From Phycisphaerales bacterium (GTDB lineage: Bacteria > Planctomycetota > Phycisphaerae > Phycisphaerales > UBA1924), in contig JAIEUA010000001.1 of NCBI GenBank assembly GCA_019744815.1, positions 186,001-250,000 of the forward strand: a DNA stretch of 64,000 nt, read 5' to 3'. The notes beneath the pieces are model-generated. The model was not told the DNA's origin, ran no database searches, and worked only from the letters and a program-made list of their open reading frames with translations. This document shows, piece after piece, positions 1 through 8,810 of the stretch. Both the position numbers and the translations under genes were made by a program. How positions within the stretch are numbered: position 1 is the stretch's first letter; the number at the start of each line of letters is the position of its first letter.

Positions 1-315
1 CATCTGCGGCGTATACAGCGACGAGCCGAGCCGATTCGCGTACTGCTGCTGCCGCGCCGTCGCCGCCGCGGTACTCCATGGGTCCTTCCATCCCAGTCGA
101 TCCCAGTAGTCCACGTGGAACGACAGCGAGATCAAGTCGCCCGCGGCTTCGTGTTCTTTGATCAGCTTCGTCAGCAGCGCATCGGCCGGCGGACACGACG
201 AGCAGCCCTCGGAGGTGAAGAGCTCGACGACCGCGACAGGCTTGGCCGCCTCGGCAGACTCGGCCGCATTGGGAGTGATCGCCGCACAAACCGACGCGAG
301 CAATGAGACCAGCAT
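1..315 (-). CDS. DUF1223-like secreted thioredoxin-fold protein, N-terminal part (truncated by window edge)
   Basis: Manual reverse-strand translation [55 protein letters not shown]...[20 protein letters not shown]...[21 protein letters not shown] and FHVDYWDxLGWKD are DUF1223 hallmarks. Absent from ORF track because no stop lies inside the window. Confidence 0.88.
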   Translation of the reverse strand, partial: MLVSLLASVCAAITPNAAESAEAAKPVAVVELFTSEGCSSCPPADALLTKLIKEHEAAGDLISLSFHVDYWDRLGWKDPWSTAAATARQQQYANRLGSSLYTPQM

Positions 316-468
316 GCCCCTGAGATGCCGCCCGGCCGCGCCCGTTGCCCCGAATCCCCTGTCGCCACTCCCCCTCCCCGAGGGCGGGGGCAGGGGGGTG
401 GGTTCGCCTCGAAACGACGGCGTTCTCTTCATCGCCCATTCACGACGACGAGGGAGCACGTCAGAGAC

Positions 469-567
469 AGCGAGCCGGGGCGTCCTCGCCCCGGCGCAGT
501 GGCGTCCATCATTCAACGTCCGCGCTCCTCAGCTCCCAGCACCGGGGCGAGGACGCCCCGGCTCGCG
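469..567. repeat. Nested-palindrome element, GCGAGCCGGGGCGTCCTCGCCCCGG family
   Basis: AGCGAGCCGGGGCGTCCTCGCCCCGGCGC...CCGGGGCGAGGACGCCCCGGCTCGCGG. Confidence 0.85.
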
Positions 568-959
568 GTCGGCCTCGCGTTCGATCTTGCTGGCTCTCCC
601 CAACCCTCTCCCAGCCCCTTTCCCCGCCCGCATAAACGGACTCCTCACAACTTTTCCTTCCCTTCAAACTTGCCCCGCGCCATCCTGAATCGCATCTTCA
701 CCCTGTCGACGGCACGCTCGGGTGTCGGCGGGGCTTTTCCGGTCCGCCCGGAGGAGAGAGAGACCCGCCGCCCATCCGAGCCCGCGCCGGGGCGACTCCT
801 TGACCGCGAGTTGTGCAGGTCCACGACTCCCGCCCCGCTCCGACGCGCCACCGCGACGCCTGGCTTTGCCTGACCCGTCGCCCTGGCACCCGCGCCGCCG
901 CGGCCAGCGGATGGACCCGTGCAACGGGCGCGACCGATTCCGTGATCACACGCCGCCAT

Positions 960-997
960 GAGCGGGGCGACAGCCCCGCTCGTGGCGTTTTTGGGGC
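960..997 (+). terminator. Possible hairpin terminator or solo repeat arm
   Basis: GAGCGGGGC-GACA-GCCCCGCTC followed by GTGGCGTTTTT; no obvious upstream plus-strand gene, so function uncertain. Confidence 0.3.
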
Positions 998-1146
998 GGA
1001 AGGGGTGAGGACTTAGGACTTCGGACTGAGGGGGCGGACTTCGAGTCTCCGGCCCAACCCCTAAGCGCTAATCCCTAAGACCTAAGACCTAAGTCCTCCA
1101 CCTCCTCCCCTCTTGACACTCTCCCCCTCCCCCCCAACCCTCATCC

Positions 1147-2796
1147 ATGTCGGACAAAGCGAATCGCAAGTCGGGCAAGCACTCCCTGGTTCGGCGGCAT
1201 TCTCCGGTCGCCAAAGCCCCACGCCCCGCCGTCAAACAACCCGCTCCCCCCGCCCACGCCGCGGCCCAATCGCCCACGCGTGTAGTTTCGCCGCTCGACA
1301 AGATCGTCGCCGAGGGCATCACGTTCGATGACGTCCTCCTGCTCCCGCGCCGCTCCGGCGTCATGCCCGCCGATGCCGACACCACCGCGCGGCTGACCCG
1401 GCAACTCACACTCAAGATCCCCCTCATCTCCGCCCCGATGGACACCGTCACCGAGCACGCGCTCGCCATCGCCCTCGCCCAAGAAGGCGGCCTCGGGATC
1501 ATCCACAAGAACCTCAGCGTCGAGACCCAGGCCCGCGAAGTCGCCAAGGTCAAACGCTCCGCCAACGGCATCATCACCGACCCGTTGACGCTTGGCCCGT
1601 CGGACTCTGTGTCGCGCGCGAAAGAACTCATGCGGGCCCACAACGTCAGCGGCTTCCCCGTCACCGAAGACGGCGCGACCAACCCCCGCGGCAAGGGCAA
1701 GGTCCTGGGCATCATCACCCGCCGCGACCTCAAGTTCGTCGAAGACCCCGCCACCCTCGTCCGCGACGTGATGACCAAGAAGGGCCTCGTCACCGCCCCG
1801 CCCGGCACCACGCTCGAACAGGCCGACGCGTTCCTCAGTAAGAACAAGGTCGAGAAGCTGCTGCTCGTCGATGAAGGCTTCAACCTCCGCGGCCTGATCA
1901 CGATGCGCGACATCGATCGCCTCAGCCGCTTCCCCAGCGCGCTCACCGACAAGCAGGGCCGCCTGATGTGCGGCGCCGCCGTCGGCGTCAACCAGTTCGA
2001 CCGCGTCGAAGCTCTGCTCAACGCTGAGGTCGATCTGATCACCATCGACACCGCCCACGGCCACAGCGAGAACGTGCTTCGGACGCTGAAGGAAGTGAAG
2101 AAGAAGTACAACGTCCCCGTGATCGTCGGCAACATCGCGACCCGCGAGGCCGCGATCGACCTCATCGAAGCGGGCGCGGATGCGATCAAGGTCGGCATCG
2201 GCCCGGGCTCGATCTGCACGACCCGCGTCGTCACCGGCGTCGGCGTGCCGCAGATCACCGCGATCATGAACGCCGTGCAGGGTGCAAGCGAGGCCGATCC
2301 GAGCGTGCCGGTGATCGCCGACGGCGGCATCCGCCACTCCGGCGACATCCCCAAGGCCCTCGCCGCGGGCGCTCACTGCGTGATGATGGGCTCGCTCTTC
2401 GCAGGCCTCGATGAGTCGCCCGGCGAACTCGTGATCTCCGGCGGCCGTCGCTACAAGACCTACCGCGGCATGGGCAGCGAGGGCGCGATGAACGCCGGCA
2501 GCGCGGACCGCTACCGCCAGAGCGAGAAGGTCGGCGCCGACGGCAAGCCCACCATGAAGTTCGTCCCCGAGGGTGTGGAGGGTCTGGTGCCGTACCGCGG
2601 CCCGTTGAATGAGTTTGTGTACCAGCTCGTCGGAGGCTTGCGCAGCAGCATGGGCTACGTCGGCTGCAAGACCATCGAAGAGCTCCGCACCCACGCCCGC
2701 TTCGTGAAGGTGAGCAACGCGACCGTCGTCGAGAACCACCCGCACGACATCCGCATCACCAAGGAAGCCCCGAACTACTCGGGCGAGAGCCGCTGA
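1147..2796 (+). CDS. guaB: Inosine-5'-monophosphate dehydrogenase
   Basis: [72 protein letters not shown]-type insert; catalytic loop [20 protein letters not shown]. Confidence 0.97.
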   Translation: MSDKANRKSGKHSLVRRHSPVAKAPRPAVKQPAPPAHAAAQSPTRVVSPLDKIVAEGITFDDVLLLPRRSGVMPADADTTARLTRQLTLKIPLISAPMDTVTEHALAIALAQEGGLGIIHKNLSVETQAREVAKVKRSANGIITDPLTLGPSDSVSRAKELMRAHNVSGFPVTEDGATNPRGKGKVLGIITRRDLKFVEDPATLVRDVMTKKGLVTAPPGTTLEQADAFLSKNKVEKLLLVDEGFNLRGLITMRDIDRLSRFPSALTDKQGRLMCGAAVGVNQFDRVEALLNAEVDLITIDTAHGHSENVLRTLKEVKKKYNVPVIVGNIATREAAIDLIEAGADAIKVGIGPGSICTTRVVTGVGVPQITAIMNAVQGASEADPSVPVIADGGIRHSGDIPKALAAGAHCVMMGSLFAGLDESPGELVISGGRRYKTYRGMGSEGAMNAGSADRYRQSEKVGADGKPTMKFVPEGVEGLVPYRGPLNEFVYQLVGGLRSSMGYVGCKTIEELRTHARFVKVSNATVVENHPHDIRITKEAPNYSGESR

Positions 2797-2968
2797 GAAG
2801 GCCCTGACGCGGGCCCGTCAAGTTCCTGTCTATTTTCTCGCGATTCGCCGCGAACTCGTGCTGAGCTCTGCCCGTATCGCTCGGCGAGCCGCTCCGACGA
2901 TGGTCGCCGCAGCGGGCTCGAGCCGGGCCGAGAGATCCCGGCGCACGCACAACCCACGGAACTTCCGC

Positions 2969-3757
2969 ATGTCCCAAGCCCCCGCCGAGGCTCGCCGGGC
3001 CGGTGTCTTCGTTGCGCTCGACGACCTGCTCCGCGATCGATTGACCACGCCGCAGCACGTCCGCGAAGGCCGCACCCCGCTGCGAATCTTCCTGCCATGG
3101 GCCCTCGTTCTCGGCGGACTGCACGGGCTGTTCATCGGTTGCTACGCCCTTTTCAACGGCACGACCGGCGCGACAACACACATGCTGGCCGTCATGGCCA
3201 AGCTGCCCGCACTCTTTCTCTTCACGCTGCTCGTCACCTTCCCAAGTCTCTACGTCTTCAACGCCCTGCTCGGCTACGGCCTGCGCTTCCGCGCCACGCT
3301 CCGGCTTCTGGTCGCCACCATCGTCGTCAACCTCGCTCTTGCCTCTTCGCTCGGGCCCATCCTCGCCTTCTTCACCGTCAGCACCAAGAGCTACACCTTC
3401 ATCGTCCTGCTCAACGTCGCCATCCTCGGCATCGGCGGCCTCGCCAGCATCGCGTTCCTGCTTCGCACCATGATCCGCGCTCAGAACGCCGAGCAACCGC
3501 TCGACGCAACACCGGACCCAACGGCTACGGCAGCACCCGCCGCGGCAACGGAGACGCCACGCCGGGCTCTGCCGCTGCTCTTCGTGTGGATCATCACCTA
3601 CTCGCTCGTCGGCACCCAGATGGGCTGGCTGCTCCGGCCCTTCATCGGCCACCCCGGTCAGCCGATCACGATCTTCCGCGAGCGCGAAGGCAGCTTCGTC
3701 GAAGCGATCTGGAACGCGACCGCCGGCCAGGCGACGCCGAACAACCTCCGCCGCTGA
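2969..3757 (+). CDS. Multi-pass membrane protein, paralogue of the next gene
   Basis: Several hydrophobic segments; C-terminal VGTQMGWLLRPFIGHPG motif. ATG at 2969 preferred over ORF start 2858. Confidence 0.7.
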   Translation: MSQAPAEARRAGVFVALDDLLRDRLTTPQHVREGRTPLRIFLPWALVLGGLHGLFIGCYALFNGTTGATTHMLAVMAKLPALFLFTLLVTFPSLYVFNALLGYGLRFRATLRLLVATIVVNLALASSLGPILAFFTVSTKSYTFIVLLNVAILGIGGLASIAFLLRTMIRAQNAEQPLDATPDPTATAAPAAATETPRRALPLLFVWIITYSLVGTQMGWLLRPFIGHPGQPITIFREREGSFVEAIWNATAGQATPNNLRR

Positions 3758-3788
3758 GCGTGCGTCCCACCACCCTACCCCCGCCGCG

Positions 3789-4457
3789 ATGATCGCGCCA
3801 CTCACCATCTCCGCACCGCTGCACCGCGCCGGCACCGCGCTCCGCCGCATCGGCGACCAGCGCACGCCGCTCTCGATCCGCGGCTCGCTGCTGCTCATCC
3901 TCTTCCTCAGCCCAATCTACGGCCTGGCGATGGGCGCATCCGACCCGACCGGCGAACGCGCGTGGTACATGGTGTATTCAGCGCTGAAGATGCCGCTGAT
4001 GATCGACTGCTCCGCTGCGCTCTGCCTGCCGGGGTTCTTCACCATCACCACCGTGCTGGGCCTGCGCGACGCGTGGCGAGACTCGATCCGCGCCATCGCC
4101 CTCTCCCAAGCCGCCATGGCCGCCACGCTCGCTTCGCTCGCGCCCGTCACGCTCTTCATCTACGCCAACGGCGTCTCGCACCGAGCCGCGCTTCTCACCA
4201 ACGGCGGCATGTTCCTCCTCGCCGCGGCGTTGGCCCAGGTCACTCTCTGGCGGCACTACCGACCGCTGCTGAACCAAAGCCGCCGCCACTGGATCACACT
4301 CGCGTACTGGCTCGTCGCCTACATCTTCGTCGGCATCCAAACCGGCTGGATGCTCCGCCCGTTCATCGGAACACCGGGTGCTGCACCGACGTTCTTCCGC
4401 GACGAGCCGTTCAGCAACGCGTATGTCGTGGTGTGGAATCTTGTCTTCGGGGGTTGA
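3789..4457 (+). CDS. Multi-pass membrane protein, paralogue of the preceding gene
   Basis: Hydrophobic segments; VGIQTGWMLRPFIGTPG motif shared with 2969..3757. Confidence 0.72.
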   Translation: MIAPLTISAPLHRAGTALRRIGDQRTPLSIRGSLLLILFLSPIYGLAMGASDPTGERAWYMVYSALKMPLMIDCSAALCLPGFFTITTVLGLRDAWRDSIRAIALSQAAMAATLASLAPVTLFIYANGVSHRAALLTNGGMFLLAAALAQVTLWRHYRPLLNQSRRHWITLAYWLVAYIFVGIQTGWMLRPFIGTPGAAPTFFRDEPFSNAYVVVWNLVFGG

Positions 4458-4470
4458 TCCCGACGCCTCG

Positions 4471-4569
4471 GGTGCCACCGCTTGACCGGCTCGGAGGTCG
4501 AGCGGTGCGAAGACCTCCGTCCTCGCCGCGACCACACGGCTTGGCTCCGAGCCGCCAAGCCGGGGCACC
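4471..4569. repeat. Nested-palindrome intergenic element
   Basis: GGTGCCACCGCTTGACCGGCTCGGAG...GGCTCCGAGCCGCCAAGCCGGGGCACC outer inverted repeat; inner palindromes GAGGTC...GACCTC and GGCTTGGC...GCCAAGCC. Confidence 0.65.
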
Positions 4570-4586
4570 CCAGCTCTTCTGCGACC

Positions 4587-5039
4587 CTACGCGTGACCCA
4601 ATGCCGGAAGCAGCCAATCAAGGAAGGTGATCACCTCAAGCAGCATGACTAGCCACATCAACCCGTGCCACCGACGTATCAACCAGACGAGCAACACCAA
4701 TCCCAACACAAACATCACGAGCTTCACGACATCAAGATGAGCCAGAAGCATGGAGTAGCGCCGCAGGTCCTCCACTTGCTCCCAACCGAAGACGCTTCCG
4801 ACGATCCCCGCAAATGCGTTGAGTGCGATGGTGACGGGAATGTACACGGCGCACACCACTCGCACGCGCCTTGGCAATGGCGCGCGAGGTGGCGACGGCG
4901 GCTGATACACCATCACACTCCCCAGCACCGACGCCGCACACTCCGGGCACACTGCGTCCACGCCGAGCCCTTGCACGTTGTACCCGCATTGCATGCAGAC
5001 GACACCCGGGATGGCCACCCCGTCTCGCGCGCCCGGCAT
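4587..5039 (-). CDS. Small zinc-ribbon membrane protein
   Basis: MPGARDGVAIPGVVCMQCGYNVQGLGVDAVCPECAASV followed by hydrophobic segments. Confidence 0.65.
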   Translation of the reverse strand: MPGARDGVAIPGVVCMQCGYNVQGLGVDAVCPECAASVLGSVMVYQPPSPPRAPLPRRVRVVCAVYIPVTIALNAFAGIVGSVFGWEQVEDLRRYSMLLAHLDVVKLVMFVLGLVLLVWLIRRWHGLMWLVMLLEVITFLDWLLPALGHA

Positions 5040-5059
5040 GGACCGTTCGTCACTCACAC

Positions 5060-6250
5060 CTATTTCTTCGCACCCATCGCCCCGATGATCCGCGAATAAA
5101 ACTCTCCCTGCGCACTCCCCTTGTGCCAGCGCCACACCACCACGAGCCCGTGCTCGTTGTCGATCCAGATCGTGTTGTCGCCCGCGCCCTGGGCCGAGAA
5201 CGAACTCCTCGGCACGTCCGGCCAGCGTCCCTCGTTGTTCAGCCACCACAAGAAGCCGTAATCGCTCTTCACGCCCTGCGGCTTCGTCGCCTCGCGCACC
5301 CATTGCTCGCTGACGATCTGCTTCTCCCCCCACTTCCCGCCGCGGCTGATGAGCAGGCCGAACCGCGCGTGATCGAGCGTGCTGATCCACAGCCCGCCGC
5401 CCCAGCGGGTGCCGCCGCTGATTGATGGCATCTTCTCCTGCTTCCCGCCGACATCGACCTCGACCATCGCGTTGTCGTACGGGATCCACTTCCATGTCGT
5501 CGTCGCCCCGATCGGGTTCATCACCTCGTCGCGCCAGACCTCCGGCAGCGGCTTCTTCCACAGCCGCAGCATCGAGAGAGCGAAGCGATTGATCCGCACG
5601 TCGTTGTACTCGTAGAAGGTGCCGGGCTGCCACAGCTCGCGTGGCTTCATCGCGCCCATGCCGTACTCGGCCGCGCCGGGGAAGTCGTGCGATTTGCCGA
5701 ACATCTCGCCCCGCCACTCGATCGACTGGGTCGCGTGGTGCCGCCACGTCACCAGCGCGTTGTGGGCCGGCTGGCCCGGCGCGTCCACGTATCCCTCATC
5801 ACCCACGCTCGCGTTGATCCGCTCCCCCACTTTCTCGTCGATCGATCCGATCAAGCCGCGATCGAGCGTCAGGCCGAGGATCGTGGACAGATAACTCTTC
5901 GCCACGCTGTACGTCGGGTCGACGGCGTTCACATCGCCGAACTCCGCGATGATGTAGCCGTCCTTCAGGATCACGCCGTTGGTCGACGCCCGCGTCGAAG
6001 GCAGCGGCCCCAGCGGCCTGCCGAAAATCTCGGCCTGCTTCGAAAAGTCCTTGGGCCAGTCGGTCTCCTGCGTCAGCGCCCACGCCACCGCCTCGGCGAT
6101 CTTCGCATCGTCCATGCCCAATTCGGACGGCTTCTTGCGCTCCCACGATCCCGCGGGAGGGACGTACGCATCCGCGCCACGCACGGGTGCGCCGACCCAC
6201 ACCCACGCCGCCAGCATCGCCAGACCGACCAGCAGTGACTTCATTCGCAT
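5060..6250 (-). CDS. Serine hydrolase (beta-lactamase class C-like family)
   Basis: Signal peptide; SVAK (SxxK) nucleophile motif in DPTYSVAKSYLSTILGLTLDRGLIGSIDEKV; YGFLWWLNN and GAGDNTIWIDNEHGLVVVW C-terminal motifs. Confidence 0.85.
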   Translation of the reverse strand: MRMKSLLVGLAMLAAWVWVGAPVRGADAYVPPAGSWERKKPSELGMDDAKIAEAVAWALTQETDWPKDFSKQAEIFGRPLGPLPSTRASTNGVILKDGYIIAEFGDVNAVDPTYSVAKSYLSTILGLTLDRGLIGSIDEKVGERINASVGDEGYVDAPGQPAHNALVTWRHHATQSIEWRGEMFGKSHDFPGAAEYGMGAMKPRELWQPGTFYEYNDVRINRFALSMLRLWKKPLPEVWRDEVMNPIGATTTWKWIPYDNAMVEVDVGGKQEKMPSISGGTRWGGGLWISTLDHARFGLLISRGGKWGEKQIVSEQWVREATKPQGVKSDYGFLWWLNNEGRWPDVPRSSFSAQGAGDNTIWIDNEHGLVVVWRWHKGSAQGEFYSRIIGAMGAKK

Positions 6251-6269
6251 GCGGCCAGTCTACCGCGGT

Positions 6270-8810
6270 TCAGCGTGTCGCCGCTTCGAGCGCGACGGCG
6301 GCGTTGATCACGCCCAGGTGCGAATAGACCTGAGGGAAGTTGCCGAGCGCCACGCGGGACTCTGGGTCCCATTGCTCGGCCAACAGCCCGGTCGGCCCGG
6401 CCTGTTCGAGCACACGCTCGAACAGCTCCCGGGCATCGTCGATCCGTCCCAGCGTGACCATCGCCTCGACGAGCCAGCACGCCGCGATGACGAAACCGCC
6501 CTCGCCGCCGGGCAGGCCGTCGTCGCCACGGTACCGCAGCACCGTCGCGCCCTCCAGCAACTCGCGCTCGACCGCTTCCACCGTCGCCTTCCAGCGCGGG
6601 TCCTTGGCATCGAGCAGCCCTTTCAGGCCGATGGCGAGCACCGAGGCATCAAGATCCTCGGACTCGTACGCCGCCGTGAACACGCCGCTGTGGCTGCCGC
6701 GCTCGAGCACCTCGCGGCCGATCTCGTCGCGGAGGGATCGCCACTGCGGGTTGTCTCCTCCCATCATCGCGTCGTGCACGACCAGAGCGCGATCCACGGC
6801 GTGCCAGCACATGACCTTGGAGTGCACGTGGTGCCGCCTCGGGCCACGGATCTCCCAGATGCCGTGGTCCGGCTCGCGCCACTTCGCCTCGACCGCGCGG
6901 ACCATGGCCCGCACCAGCCGCCAAGCCTCGGGCGACACCGGCACGCCCCGCTGCGTCATGCCCGCGACCATGTCGATCACCGGGCCGAAGACGTCGAGCT
7001 GCACCTGCTGGGCCGCGGCGTTCCCGACCCGCACCGGACGACTACCCGCGTAGCCCGCGAGACCATTGATCTCGGCCTCGGCGCCGAGGTCTTCACCCGC
7101 GACGGTGTAGATCGGGCGGAATCGCTCGGGCGCATCGAGTCGATCGACGATGGCGATCAGCCACTCGGTCATCTTCATCGCGTGCCCGGTGTTGCCAACG
7201 CTCAGGAGCGCGCTGGCCGCCATGCACGCGTCGCGGGGCCAGCAGAATCGGTAATCCCAGTTCCGCACGCCACCGAGCTGCTCGGGCAGACTCGTCGTTC
7301 CCGCCGCGGCGATCGCGCCGCTCGGGCCATTGCACAGGGCCCGGATCGTGAGCGCCGCGCGAGCCACATGCTCGCGGTACCGGGTCGGCAACTGCAGCGT
7401 TCCCAACCAGCCCGACCAGTGCCGCAGCGTCTGGTTCCGCCGCGCCGCCTCGGCGACGACGCCTTCCTTCATGTTGGCCGTGCCCACGCGAAGCTCGAGG
7501 ATCACCCGCCCGCCCATCGCGTCGAGATCGATGATCGCCTCAGCCGACGCCCGGTGCGCATCGTTCGGCACGATCGTCCAGGCCACGCCCGGCGCCCGCA
7601 GCACGCACGGCTCACTCACGCCCGACAGCTCCACGCCCTGCTCGCGCACCGTGATCGTCGCCTCGACGCGCCCAAAGTCCGGCCTCGGCGCGAACAGCAC
7701 ACGCACCCGGCCGCTTCCCTCGATCATCCGGACCAGATCGCTGCGCCCGGCCCGCTGATACGCGCGCCCGCCCGAGCAATCGAGATAGTCCGTGATGGAG
7801 AACGTCTCCCACCTCGTCCGCAGCACCAGCGAGTTCTTGAGGTACTCCTGACCGATCGGTGCCGCTCCGGACTCCGCCTCGATCGCGAAGAACCCCGCCT
7901 CGGGCCCGCCGAGCAGCTCGGCAAAGAACGCCGGCGAGTCCAGCCGCGGCAGGCACATCCACGTGATCCGCGCCGAAGGCGTCACGACCGCGATCGTGCG
8001 TTGATCGGACAAGATCGAGTGCCGCTCGATCGGCACGAGCGTGCGCCCCTCCAGCCATGCCCGACGCAGTCGCAGCAACTCCTCCAGAAACTCCGCAACC
8101 TCGTTCACGCCGGCGACCCGCGTCGCCGCGAGCGAGTCTCCCTCGCCCACCTTGATCCCGGTGTCGTGCGATTCCAAGGCCGCGAAGGCGTCCTCGTCGG
8201 TGGTGTCGTCGCCCAGGAAGACCACGTGCGAGGCCCCGGCTCGGTGCCGCGCCCGCCGCAGCGCCCCGCCCTTGTCCGCGGTCGAGAAGCAGAACTCCAT
8301 CACCCGCGATCCGTTGCGCAGGGTAACGCCGGGCATGTCCGCCGCGATCCGCTCCGCGGCCGTCATCACCTCCAGCACGCGGCTGTCGCTCACCTTCCTG
8401 TAGTGCAGCGCCACCGCGTAGGGCTTGCGTTCCACCAGGCAGCCCTCGATCCGTGCGGCCACCTCGTCGAGGCGCTCGGCGAGCGCCCCCTTGCCCTCGG
8501 TCGAGACGAACGCGACCGCGGCGCCCTCTTCCTCCACGCCGTGGCTTCCAAACCGCATCGCCCGGGGAATCGAGCTCGTGGCTTCCTTCAGCCACGCCAG
8601 ATCGCGCCCGGAGATGATCGCCACCCGCGTCTGCGGCAGCGTCGACAGCGCCGCGAGCGCCGCCCCGCACTTGGGATCCTGCTTCGCCTGCTGCGGCGTT
8701 CCCACCAGCGGAGAAATGGTCCCGTCAAAGTCGGACGCCACCAAGAGCAGCGGCGACTTGCTCAGGCTCTCCAGACGTGACTTGGGCATCCTCTCACCTC
8801 CCATGGTCAT
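6270..8810 (-). CDS. otsB: Trehalose-6-phosphate phosphatase fused to glycoside hydrolase family 15 domain
   Basis: N-term LLLVASDFDGTISPLVGTPQQAK...VAIISGRDL...VVFLGDDTTDEDAF (HAD/TPP); C-term GVRNWDYRFCWPRDACMAASALLSVGN (GH15). Overlaps otsA by 4 bp. Confidence 0.9.
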   Translation of the reverse strand: MTMGGERMPKSRLESLSKSPLLLVASDFDGTISPLVGTPQQAKQDPKCGAALAALSTLPQTRVAIISGRDLAWLKEATSSIPRAMRFGSHGVEEEGAAVAFVSTEGKGALAERLDEVAARIEGCLVERKPYAVALHYRKVSDSRVLEVMTAAERIAADMPGVTLRNGSRVMEFCFSTADKGGALRRARHRAGASHVVFLGDDTTDEDAFAALESHDTGIKVGEGDSLAATRVAGVNEVAEFLEELLRLRRAWLEGRTLVPIERHSILSDQRTIAVVTPSARITWMCLPRLDSPAFFAELLGGPEAGFFAIEAESGAAPIGQEYLKNSLVLRTRWETFSITDYLDCSGGRAYQRAGRSDLVRMIEGSGRVRVLFAPRPDFGRVEATITVREQGVELSGVSEPCVLRAPGVAWTIVPNDAHRASAEAIIDLDAMGGRVILELRVGTANMKEGVVAEAARRNQTLRHWSGWLGTLQLPTRYREHVARAALTIRALCNGPSGAIAAAGTTSLPEQLGGVRNWDYRFCWPRDACMAASALLSVGNTGHAMKMTEWLIAIVDRLDAPERFRPIYTVAGEDLGAEAEINGLAGYAGSRPVRVGNAAAQQVQLDVFGPVIDMVAGMTQRGVPVSPEAWRLVRAMVRAVEAKWREPDHGIWEIRGPRRHHVHSKVMCWHAVDRALVVHDAMMGGDNPQWRSLRDEIGREVLERGSHSGVFTAAYESEDLDASVLAIGLKGLLDAKDPRWKATVEAVERELLEGATVLRYRGDDGLPGGEGGFVIAACWLVEAMVTLGRIDDARELFERVLEQAGPTGLLAEQWDPESRVALGNFPQVYSHLGVINAAVALEAATR

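Noticed and set aside
1141-2745. 534-aa minus-strand ORF
   Set aside because: Antisense to guaB; shadow frame.
4587-5747. 386-aa ORF as a single protein
   Set aside because: Only 4587-5039 reads as a real zinc-ribbon protein; the rest is an alternate frame of the serine hydrolase.
5979-8780. 933-aa plus-strand ORF
   Set aside because: Antisense to serine hydrolase and the otsB-GH15 gene; no family motifs.
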